64,000 nt of DNA from Thelephora terrestris (lineage: Eukaryota > Basidiomycota > Agaricomycetes > Thelephorales > Thelephoraceae), in NCBI GenBank assembly GCA_015956445.1, contig WIUZ02000016.1, positions 62,001 through 126,000 on the forward strand, in the 5' to 3' direction. A program made the position numbers and the translations under genes. A model generated the notes under the pieces. That model was given only the letters and a program-made list of their open reading frames with translations. It was not told where the DNA came from and searched no databases. The stretch's first letter is position 1, and each line of letters starts with the position of its first letter. This document shows, in pieces, positions 55,625-64,000 of this stretch.

Positions 55625-58600
55625 ATGTCCCACCAAGCTACCAAGTCCGTAGACAGGACTAAGAAGACCTGGGTAAGACCAATTTCTCCCCCTATTCCCC
55701 CTAACCCCGTTACCTCTCTTAGGTACGACTCTGACTCAGACTGGGATACCCAAGCTGAGCAGGAGATTTCTGACCAAGAATCTTGGAAAGAATTACCTGG
55801 CTTAGTGCCTCAGTCTGATGACTCAGATGAAGATGAAGAGTCGAACATAACCACCCTCCCTTATGATACACCCCGTGCTGTGTTCAAGTACAAAAAAGTA
55901 CGTGACAAAGTGAGACCTGTAGCCATACAGATCCCTGAACATCAGAAACCCCGGCGTACTATTCCCCGAGACCCCCTCCTCAATCTCCCCAAGTTACCCT
56001 TTCACCCTCCGACATTTTCCCCTACTCCCAAGATTACCTCTGAACGTATGAAAGAGCTAGCAGTAGATAGTCATGAGGAACTATGGCCTGAAGAACGAAA
56101 GCTACTTCAGCATGTACTCTGTATCAATGAAAGGAGCATTGCCTTTGATGAGTACGAAAGAGGAACCTTTCGTAGTGATTATTTTTCAGACTATATTATT
56201 CCTACCATAGAGCATGAACCATGGATAGAAAAGAACATACCCTTAGGATTAGCCCACAAGGATGAAGTCCTACGGTTACTAAAGGAGAAAATCAATGCTG
56301 GAGTCTATGAGAGAGCTCAAACTGCTTATAGATCCAGATGGTTTTATGTTCTCAAGAAAGATGGCAGCTTACGTATAGTTCATGACCTCCAACATCTAAA
56401 CAGCATTACGATCAGGGATTCCGCAGTTCCCCCTATTATTGAAGAATTTGTAGAAGCCTATGCTGGACGTAGTGTCTACACTGTATTGGACATGTACTGG
56501 GGATTCCATGCCAGAGTACTTGACCCTCACAGTAGAGACTTAACTGCATTCCAGACTCCTATAGGTTCCTTTAGGATTACGTCATTACCAATGGGATATG
56601 TAAATGCCCCAGCGGAATTTCAGGATTGCATGATGTTTATCCTTCAAGATGAAGTCCCCGATGTAGCAGGTGTATTCATTGATGACATACCAATCAAAGG
56701 ACCAGCTACGAAATATATTCAACTAGATGGCAAGGAGGAAACTCTCCAAGAAAATCTAGGTATCAGAAGATATATTTGGGAACACATTAATGATGTACAC
56801 AGAGTTCTTCATAGGATTGGAGAAGCTGGAGGAACAGTATCAGCTAAGAAGATGCAGCTCTGCCGTGCAGAAGTAGAAATAGTAGGACACAAGTGCAGTG
56901 CTAAAGGCAGAGAACCAGTAGATTGTCGTGCCCAGAAGATCAAGAATTGGCCAACTCCAATTAACCTGAAAGAAGTTAGAGGATTCCTAGGCCTCTGTGG
57001 AACAGTGCGGATTTGGATTAAGGACTTTAGCCGTTTGGCTAGACCCTTGGTCGATCTAACCAGAAAAGAAACAGAGTTCCATTGGGACACAGAGCAACAG
57101 GAAGCCTTTGAAAAGCTAAAAGACTTGGTATCAAGCGCACCAGCTTTACGATCAATTGATTATTCCAGTAACAAACCTGTTTACCTATCAGTAGACACTA
57201 GTGTGCATGGAATAGGTATGATTCTCTCTCAAGACGATGAAAATGATCGCCGTATCCCAGCAAGGTATGGATCTATTCCCCTAGGAGGATTCAGTGATCG
57301 CTATGGCCAATCTAAACTAGAGCTATACGGACTATTCCGTGCATTGCATAAGTTTAGAGCTTATCTTTCTGGAGTTAAGAATCTGATTGTAGAAGTTGAC
57401 GCTTCTAGTATTGGAGGTATGCTAAAACACCCCGATATTGTCCCAGGAGCAACAATGAATCGATGGATCAAGGGAATCAAACAGTTTCTGTTTGAACTTG
57501 TCCATGTTCCTGCTGACAAACACAAAGGACCAGATGCCTTGTCAAGAAGAAGACGTGCCACCGATGAAGAAGACTTCTCCCAAGAATCAGACCCAGAAGA
57601 TTGGATAGATAGAATTGCTTTAGCAGCTGAAATCCGAGAAGACCCCCTCCCCTCAAGATCCCCCTCTTTCCCCTCACAACCTACACCCGCTCCAATCCAC
57701 CTAACCCCTCGACCCCCTTCACCCCTCCCTCATTTGGAAGATGCAACCTTCCTGGACGACAGTGTCAAAGCTTCGTATGCTGTCTCCTCAAGTCATCAGT
57801 ATTCTGATGAAGATCTAGTCGCCATCCTTAGATATTTAGTTACGAAAAAGACTCCGAACTTTAGGTTTTCCAGGCAGAGGAAAGCTTTTCTCAAGAAGGC
57901 AGAACCCTTCTACATGGAAGAAGCCCACATGTACAAACGTCGCCTAGGCTACCCTACCCAAGTAGTAATCTTCCCCAAGCAACGAAGGAAAGAAATCTTA
58001 TGGGAAGCTCATGAAGACATAGCTCACCATGGAGTATGGGCTGTGGAGCAGTTCGTAACCCTTCGGTACTTTTGGCCAGGAATGAGACAACAGATCAAGG
58101 AACACGTACAAAGCTGTCATACCTGTCAAATCAGAAGCACCAAGAAGATGCATATTCCTATCACCGTTTCCCACCCTCCCCGTTTGTTTAGCAAGGTCTA
58201 TGTAGATGTAATGAGTATGCCCTTAGCCAGAGGTAAGCGTTGGTTAATCAACTGTAGAGATGACCTTTCCGGTGTTACGGAATGTAAAGCTATAGCAAGG
58301 GATAAAGCCAAAGTCATGGCTAGGTTCTTCCTAAAGAAGATCATCCTGCGTTATGGAATAGTTCTGGAAGTAGTAACAGATAACGGTCCTTCCTTCGGGA
58401 AAGAATTTTCTGATCTACTGGAAAAATATGGAATACGTCATATCAAGATTTCTCCCTACAATTCTCAAGCCAATGGACCAGTAGAACGTGGTCACTATAA
58501 CATCCGTGAAGCACTAGTAAAGTTGTGCAAAGGAGACTTATCCAAATGGCCTCTCTTTGTCTCAGCAGCTAACTATGCCGACAGGATCACAGTACGAAAG

Positions 58601-59191
58601 TCTACAGGATATAGCCCGTATTACTTGTTACATGGAATTCACCCCTTACTACCAGGAGATCTTACTGACGCTACGCTATTGGTCAATGACTTTAAGCCAG
58701 GAATGACCAGACATGAACTTGTCCAGGCCAGAGCACGCCAACTGCTCAGGCTTCCAGAAGATATAGCTAAAGCACGGAAAATTCTCCAGAAGTCAAGATT
58801 CAAATCCAAGGAAGCTTATGAAAAGAAGTTTGCTAGGCGTCTCAGGAAAACAGCTTATCGGTCAGGTGATCTAGTACTAGTACGAAATAACCGGATTGAA
58901 AACAGTGTGTCTATTGAAAGGAAGACTGCAGATAGATACATGGGACCCTACCGTGTCATAAGACGAACTCAAGGAGGATCTTACATCCTGGAAGAAATGG
59001 ACAGTAGTGAACTAGCAGAACACATAGCCGCCTATAGACTAATCCCATATGTAAAAAGACAGGATCTAGGCCAATGGGCTGAACTAGTCACCTCAGATAA
59101 CGAAGTTGAAGATAAGAACCTCCAGGAACAATCAGATGAAGATACCCAAGGATCTCAGCAAGAAAGCAGCTCGGAATCATCCACTCATTAA
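55625..59191 (+). CDS. Pol polyprotein of gypsy copy 1 (RT, RNase H, integrase)
   Basis: An uninterrupted frame of 1188 residues from MSHQATKSVDRTKKT. An acidic N-terminus of about 200 residues is followed by reverse transcriptase, with VLDMYWGFHA at about 287 and the catalytic FIDD at about 352. RNase H follows (VDTSVHGIG, about 520), then the integrase HHCC finger (HHGVW..CHTC, about 800-835). The DDE core has Asp in YVDVM (about 859), Asp in VTDNGPSFG (about 918) and Glu in GPVERGH (about 953). A GPY/F-type module (MGPYRVIRR) and an acidic Ser-rich tail end it. Domain order RT-RH-IN places it in Ty3/gypsy. No aspartic protease motif was found. Confidence 0.92.
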   Translation: MSHQATKSVDRTKKTWVRPISPPIPPNPVTSLRYDSDSDWDTQAEQEISDQESWKELPGLVPQSDDSDEDEESNITTLPYDTPRAVFKYKKVRDKVRPVAIQIPEHQKPRRTIPRDPLLNLPKLPFHPPTFSPTPKITSERMKELAVDSHEELWPEERKLLQHVLCINERSIAFDEYERGTFRSDYFSDYIIPTIEHEPWIEKNIPLGLAHKDEVLRLLKEKINAGVYERAQTAYRSRWFYVLKKDGSLRIVHDLQHLNSITIRDSAVPPIIEEFVEAYAGRSVYTVLDMYWGFHARVLDPHSRDLTAFQTPIGSFRITSLPMGYVNAPAEFQDCMMFILQDEVPDVAGVFIDDIPIKGPATKYIQLDGKEETLQENLGIRRYIWEHINDVHRVLHRIGEAGGTVSAKKMQLCRAEVEIVGHKCSAKGREPVDCRAQKIKNWPTPINLKEVRGFLGLCGTVRIWIKDFSRLARPLVDLTRKETEFHWDTEQQEAFEKLKDLVSSAPALRSIDYSSNKPVYLSVDTSVHGIGMILSQDDENDRRIPARYGSIPLGGFSDRYGQSKLELYGLFRALHKFRAYLSGVKNLIVEVDASSIGGMLKHPDIVPGATMNRWIKGIKQFLFELVHVPADKHKGPDALSRRRRATDEEDFSQESDPEDWIDRIALAAEIREDPLPSRSPSFPSQPTPAPIHLTPRPPSPLPHLEDATFLDDSVKASYAVSSSHQYSDEDLVAILRYLVTKKTPNFRFSRQRKAFLKKAEPFYMEEAHMYKRRLGYPTQVVIFPKQRRKEILWEAHEDIAHHGVWAVEQFVTLRYFWPGMRQQIKEHVQSCHTCQIRSTKKMHIPITVSHPPRLFSKVYVDVMSMPLARGKRWLINCRDDLSGVTECKAIARDKAKVMARFFLKKIILRYGIVLEVVTDNGPSFGKEFSDLLEKYGIRHIKISPYNSQANGPVERGHYNIREALVKLCKGDLSKWPLFVSAANYADRITVRKSTGYSPYYLLHGIHPLLPGDLTDATLLVNDFKPGMTRHELVQARARQLLRLPEDIAKARKILQKSRFKSKEAYEKKFARRLRKTAYRSGDLVLVRNNRIENSVSIERKTADRYMGPYRVIRRTQGGSYILEEMDSSELAEHIAAYRLIPYVKRQDLGQWAELVTSDNEVEDKNLQEQSDEDTQGSQQESSSESSTH

Positions 59192-59515
59192 ACCCCCTAC
59201 CCCCTACTGTCATTACACCCTGTATACGGTTATCTTAGCAACTTATCCCCCACCAACAATCCAAGACTTTCCCTCCCTTACGCCTGGAAAGCAAACAGTG
59301 GCACAAGAAGGCCGACATCAAGTGACGCATGGAACCATCAATAGTTATGTCAATAACATCATCCATACTAATCTGCTTATGGGAATATGATCCGATCAAG
59401 ATAACCTTATCAAGAACGGAGCGCCCACACCAAACAGCATATTCACACGAAGCGGCGAACTGGCCTCTCCGCTAACCCTTTTTCCTGTCCCTCCCCACTC
59501 TCTCTACTTAACTGC

Positions 59516-60025
59516 TTGAAGAGACCACACAATCGTTACCCCTCCCCTCTCCTCTCCAACCCCTATACCAAAGGTGCGGCCAAGTCCTTCCCTCAGACAT
59601 CCCCAGGACCTGACTTCAAGATCCGCGACATAGCCACAACACTGGTATTTGGCCAACCGTTCATTACAACGCCAAAACCCCTCCCCCTTCCTTTGAAAAC
59701 CATGGAGTGTAGTTACGCTGAAGGAAATTGCGTACTTATCACCCTCCCTCCCAACACCTGCCTCACCTCCGTCTCCCACATCCTCCTTTACCTCCTCAAA
59801 CACAAGAAGGCCCGCCAGCAAATTTACATGGCTGCCGAAAAACGTCGCTCCACGACCTGGGAAGCCATCTGGGTCGACCACGAATCCTTCCTCTACCCCT
59901 TCCTCCTCGAACGCAATACCCCAGACAAAGTATTTATGGAAGACATCAAAAACCAGTATCTCGCCAGCATCTGTTCCCAAAAACATCGAATTGCAAAGTC
60001 ATACCGTAGTTTAGGCATAATCTAA
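59516..60025 (+). CDS. Extra reading frame 1 after pol, unknown
   Basis: Open for 169 residues. It includes a well-formed part (DFKIRDIATTLVFGQPFITT, SHILLYLLKHKKARQQIYMA, HESFLYPFLLERNTPDKVFM) and ends KSYRSLGII. The same frame is kept in copy 2 (22903-23796, -). No family recognised. It is a position where some retrotransposons carry an accessory or envelope-like gene, but there is no signal peptide or membrane anchor here. Confidence 0.5.
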   Translation: MKRPHNRYPSPLLSNPYTKGAAKSFPQTSPGPDFKIRDIATTLVFGQPFITTPKPLPLPLKTMECSYAEGNCVLITLPPNTCLTSVSHILLYLLKHKKARQQIYMAAEKRRSTTWEAIWVDHESFLYPFLLERNTPDKVFMEDIKNQYLASICSQKHRIAKSYRSLGII

Positions 60026-60496
60026 ACTACCAATCAAAGTAGATAGCTGCCCCCCCCCCGCGAATTTAAAAAGTTCCTTTTCCCACCGTCATTAATTTAC
60101 CCCGAATAACTAAGGAAGATAAGAATGCAGAAGAATATCGCCTAGGACGGCAGAGGCCAACAACAGGAAACTGACTCCAGCTGGAAAAATCGACATCCTA
60201 CCTTACGAACTTAATGACTTAACAACAACGCAACACAGCAACATTACGACTTATGACCCATAGAACCTTACGACATCATGACCCAGCAACATTACGACCC
60301 CCAACCACAAACAACCGCCACCTCCTACGTATCCTCCCCATCGAACTTTACCCATCAAGCATGTTAATTGCACGACGTTACAAGAAACAAGTTGATGTTA
60401 TCGCCTACATGAAACGGTAAGACTTGTACACAAGCGAACCAAAGGAATAGCTAAAGAGGTCCTTGAAAAAGCCACTACAAATTCAGGATCATCCGG

Positions 60497-60787
60497 ATGG
60501 CCCCCGTGTCAGAACGAACAAGAGACCACATTCCCATCAAGAACTATATGGGAGAATCCTGGAACTCTGCAAGCGACGTCTTAAACTACCTACTCAAGAA
60601 CAAGGGCCTACGCCAGTATCTACTCAAAGAATCTCTCAAGCGGAGGACCATAACCGGATGTGCCGGATGGTTGAACCACCCTCTCCTTCATTCCTACATT
60701 AATTTGCGACTAGTAGATAACGACAAGAAGTTTGTAAGGCAGGTGAAACGGCACATACGTCAGTTAAACCTTAAACCTTGTAGTTAG
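60497..60787 (+). CDS. Extra reading frame 2 after pol, unknown
   Basis: Open for 96 residues: NYMGESWNSASDVLNYLLKN, LRQYLLKESLKRR, then a basic end (KKFVRQVKRHIRQLNLK). Helical and basic. Present at the same place in copy 2 (22143-22433, -). Start uncertain; it may be the last exon of a spliced transcript. Confidence 0.45.
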   Translation: MAPVSERTRDHIPIKNYMGESWNSASDVLNYLLKNKGLRQYLLKESLKRRTITGCAGWLNHPLLHSYINLRLVDNDKKFVRQVKRHIRQLNLKPCS

Positions 60788-61357
60788 GAACGTCTCCTTA
60801 GCAATACCTTTGCTCGTCTATACAAACGTCCGCTCCGCCCGCCAGCAATACATGTTTTGTCCCGTTTTCCATCCCCCCCCTCCCTTCCAATCAAATTTCG
60901 TCCCGATTTTTATATATCCTCAATCACTTCACCATTCACACGTCCAATCCCTTCGCCCCTTCACCCTTCTAAGAACCGTCTCTTTTCCCCTCCCTCCTTC
61001 TTATTCAATTTTTATGTAACCTTCTTCGATCGGCACCTCTGATGGCGCCTGGTCACATCGAATGCCAATTTGTCAATTTGCCTGGACCCGACCCAAGGTC
61101 TCGGCCCCATTCGGTTATTTCTATTTTTAGTTATATTAGTTTCCCCTTTTGTATTCTGAACGTCCTAGCTACTAACCATATTAAGCCGTAACATTCCGCC
61201 CGTTAGCATTCCGCCCGCTTGACACCCTCACCTGTCAAACGTTCTGCCCTTCCAGCGCCCAGCTGTCAAAAACTAAATTAAGTCTAGAACCTATCAAAGC
61301 ATTTGTCTTACCACCTTGCCCCTTACATGAGGCCGAACCCATTACAAATAAAAAGGT

Positions 61358-61939
61358 TTGGATGCGATCACGAATGGAACCGCCAGCTCATCGCCTTCAA
61401 CGGCAAGACCCTATCACAACCAACGTCCCTTCCCAGAAAACATGCCCATCATCGACTACTGTGTAGAGCCAGAAGGAATAGACCAGTATTGGACTACCTC
61501 CCTCGAACTCTATTGCTACCTCTACTACAACAAACGGGAACGGGTTCGCTTGCAGACGCTAGTCAACTTGATAGGAGAAATCGACGGACAATTCTTCCAC
61601 CTCTACCACCGATGTGATCCATTCCACCTACGCCTCAGAAAAGGACAAAGTGATCTGGAATTCCAGTACCATCTCAGAGTCCTCTTCTATTCAATCAGGA
61701 TTGAGATGGTCAGGGTCTATCCCTTGGAATGTACGTCCACCTCTATTGTGTTTACAATCAGTAAATATAAAATAATGAATCCCAGACTTGTTGGGATAAT
61801 TGCGATCAGGGACGATCGTTTAAAGTTCCCCGCGGATGTCGGACCCCAGGATTATCATTATTTATTTTACGATTTTACGCACAATTTATACTCAACAGAC
61901 TGGTCAATGGGTTATTTAAATGATTTAAATATTGTTTAA
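61358..61939 (+). CDS. Extra reading frame 3 after pol, running into the LTR
   Basis: Open for 193 residues. Well-formed sequence (YWTTSLELYCYLYYNKRER, LQTLVNLIGEIDGQFFHLYH, LEFQYHLRVLFYSIRIEMVR) is followed by a stop inside the 3' LTR (from 61837). A proline-poor, aromatic-rich globular protein is likely. The counterpart in copy 2 is at 21011-21571 (-). Family not recognised. Confidence 0.5.
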   Translation: MDAITNGTASSSPSTARPYHNQRPFPENMPIIDYCVEPEGIDQYWTTSLELYCYLYYNKRERVRLQTLVNLIGEIDGQFFHLYHRCDPFHLRLRKGQSDLEFQYHLRVLFYSIRIEMVRVYPLECTSTSIVFTISKYKIMNPRLVGIIAIRDDRLKFPADVGPQDYHYLFYDFTHNLYSTDWSMGYLNDLNIV

Positions 61940-63409
61940 TCCAGATAAGATTAGATAACAGAAATCTAATTATAATCCATTGTAGATAAGATAAGATAAG
62001 GATCCTACAGATTAGATCAAGAGATCAGATAGCCATGGAAAGCCCTAGAACATCATGGAACTTCCTGGAACATGCTGGAAAGTGCTGGAACATTCTAGAA
62101 GGTAACGGAACGTCACAAATGTGATAACTTGTCACACCAAGAATGCTGTGGAAGCAGATGGAACATGACGGAATATTATGGAACATTGTGGAAAGTGCTG
62201 GAATGTTCTGGAACATTCTTGTGTAAAATAGTATATATAGACCTCAACCCCACTTCTAAGAGAAAAACAGGTACCTACTGCTCAGGAGAAAAGCACAGTT
62301 TGCTCTATCCTCACATCAGCTGAGCATCCTTTTGCTCAGTGTCTCTTTTCCCCCCCCACTTTACATCTACCCCCTCTCTCTCTACATCTACCCTCTAAAG
62401 TATCTACCTCAATTCCCTTAGGACTGATTGGTTGAGTGATTTGAGCAATCACATACCATATTTTAGCCCTACCCTCTGTGAGAAGAAGTTCTAAGTCAGA
62501 AGAACTGAATAAGCTTAGTACACTTGAGACGTTGGAATCTTGGTATCTGTAGTACTAAAGTCTGAAACTTTAGGCAGATAACCCCACCTCAGAGAAGTGA
62601 CTGACTGAGTGACAGCCAGATTTAGCAGTACCACAAGGACTTACGACATATTTTACGACATAGGTTTATTATCTGAAGATTATTGAAGACATATCAGTTA
62701 GACGTACTAGACGTCATCTGCAGCAAAGTTTAGGGTATCAGTTATACCCTCCCAGTTTTACAACATATCTTGTCACCTTTACAACATATCTAGCACAGCC
62801 CCAGGTGTAAGTGTACACCTTCCCTTTTAGGTCTAGTCACACGACACAGCCTCAACACAGCCTTAGGCATAGCCCTAAGCACAGCATCAATACACAGCCT
62901 CAATACACAGCCTTAGGCACAGCCCTAAGCACAGCCCTAAGCACAGCATCAAAGCACAGCATCAAAGCACAGCCTTAGGAATTCAGCCTCAAACACACCA
63001 TTTGAGCACCCCCCTCTTTCCCCCTCCCCTTTAGTCTACCCCAGTAGATCATCCCCTCCACTCTTGATCTCCCCTTAGATCAGGAACTCCATTCCCATCA
63101 AATCACCACCAAACCCCCACACACCAGATAAGCGTCTAATCAAGGAACAGGAACAATTGAGTGATATAGTACGTCTGATTCCCTTGGAATAATACTGAAG
63201 GACACACTCACAGAGTAGATCCCTCAGCGAACTCATCAGGTCCGAGAGCCGGAAAGAGGAACCCCGCTCACCCTGTGGAGTTGTTAGTCGCGTTCATAGA
63301 CTACTCAACCAGCCTGCTTAGCTTCTATACACTTAGTCTCTAAGCGAACCAACTGGGTCTAGTTATCTTCTGTATAGAACATAACACTACACCACCCACG
63401 ACCACGACA
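61837..63409 (+). repeat. 3' LTR of gypsy copy 1
   Basis: 1573 bp, the same as the 5' LTR except for two positions. It carries the same promoter array, TATA box (62232-62239) and minisatellite. Confidence 0.92.
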
Positions 63410-63702
63410 ACGCATGACCCAAAATGGGTGTGTGGTCTCTGTGCTGTTTTTCCAGGTAGAGAACGTGACACGAGCACCTTCGCCACTGTCACCTTTTCAC
63501 TCTTCCACGGCGCTTCTTCTACAGTTTAGTCATCGGCTCTCCTGCGTTGTGGTTGTGTATTTGGTCCTCGCTACTATATATGGACAACTTTTGAATGGGG
63601 TGGGGGGTCCCTTCCCGATATGGGAGGGTCGGGGGATAGTTCCGGGGTCCACAGGGGTTTTGAGAGTTGCGTGTCCTTGGGTGCGCTGCCGCGCCCCCCC
63701 TG

Positions 63703-64000
63703 GGTGCTACAGGTCACGAAAAGGACAAAGGATGACGCGACGAATGGAAGGTGGAAGAGGGATGGGATCACCCGATCAAAACTCAATGTACATGCGTACC
63801 ATATTCGGTGACGTCTCGCGACTGCTGAGCCCACTCTAGACCCCCACGCAACAGACTCGTTGCCAGACCGCCTCCGCCAAGGCCGCGAGCTCTTATCAAA
63901 AGCATGGATGGACACTGAGTAATCAAAACCCCTCTTATAATCACCTCAAGCGGACCGCATGACACTGCTGATGTGACGACCAATGGTGGGATCTGTTTCG
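63703..64000. repeat. Segmental duplication, copy 2, right part
   Basis: Starts with the second GGTGCTAC of the hAT insertion and matches about 38002-38297 to the window edge, with a few percent difference. No convincing gene in it. Confidence 0.8.

Larger units (their letters stand above)
48157..63409 (+). mobile_element. Ty3/gypsy LTR retrotransposon, copy 1, very young
   Basis: Two 1573-bp LTRs (48157-49729 and 61837-63409) with TG..CA ends, and ACGC repeated outside both (48153-48156 and 63410-63413). A line-by-line comparison of the LTRs shows two differences (near 48427 and 49453), about 0.13 percent, so insertion was recent. Between them lie gag (49837-50442), a 3.49-kb palindrome, a 1.7-kb leader, an uninterrupted pol (55625-59191) and three further reading frames. 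The pol frame looks whole. The element as a whole is broken by the palindrome in its gag region (one large interruption seen). It sits inside the hAT MITE. Confidence 0.92.
47910..63702. mobile_element. hAT MITE split by a gypsy element
   Basis: The two ends are inverted copies over 24 bp (starting CAGGGGGGGCGCGGC on the left, its complement on the right), then continue GGACACGCAACT after two mismatches. The 8-bp GGTGCTAC is repeated on both sides (47902-47909 and 63703-63710), and the paralogous empty site at about 38002 has one AGTGCTAC. CAGGG ends with 8-bp duplications are the hAT signature. Without the retrotransposon and its 4-bp duplication the MITE is about 536 bp, with no transposase. 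Confidence 0.88.

Overview
The window looks like a transposon-dense stretch of a basidiomycete (Agaricomycete) genome. Three things support this: small spliceosomal introns of about 48-60 bp with GT..AG ends, several genes of the Agaricomycete-type DUF6535 membrane family, and a fungal tyrosinase with eight exons. No bacterial features, rRNA, tRNA or CRISPR arrays were seen. About three quarters of the sequence is mobile DNA, much of it nested, and several insertions are dated relative to each other by clean target-site duplications (TSDs) and by paralogous empty sites.

Layout. 91-8157: a degenerate Tc1/mariner element (TA TSD, inverted ends) carrying a decayed transposase on + and a second, unrelated gene on -. 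It is interrupted by a 776-bp insertion and by element A (2080-5920), which itself holds a 502-bp CACTA-like foldback MITE. 8806-11475: two small DUF6535-type genes. 11919-12871: a 953-bp foldback MITE of the same family. 12875-19530: a broken DIRS-like retroelement fossil split by element B (14804-18103). 19531-30063: a broken Ty3/gypsy fossil on -. 30064-32318: a truncated foldback with telomere-like repeats. 32319-35259 and 35260-35746: element C and a 487-bp stub D of the same family as A and B. 35747-38297: one copy of a segmental duplication. 38569-40084: an apparently intact tyrosinase gene. 40451-42481: relics, including an acetate kinase pseudogene. 43145-46305: the one long DUF6535 gene. 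45802-47909 and 63703-64000: the second copy of the duplication, opened by a hAT MITE (47910-63702). The MITE is in turn opened by a very young Ty3/gypsy element (48157-63409), whose gag region holds a 3.49-kb near-perfect palindrome (50437-53925).

The most unusual content is the A/B/C/D family. These units are 2.9-3.8 kb, start TGTCAGG and end CCTGACA (C ends CTGACA), and two of them are flanked by perfect 5-bp TSDs. They carry one four-exon gene for a coiled-coil protein with a CxC motif and have no recognisable transposase, reverse transcriptase or long terminal repeats. The introns are kept in every copy, even between divergent members (B and C), so they appear to move as DNA and the gene appears to be maintained. 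Copies B and C have continuous spliced reading frames (465 and 523 codons). Other points of interest are heat-shock-element-like arrays upstream of the TATA box in the gypsy LTRs, three extra reading frames after pol in that element, and a two-gene mariner.

All exon coordinates come from reading splice signals by eye and from frame continuity. Family names come from motif recognition, without database searches.
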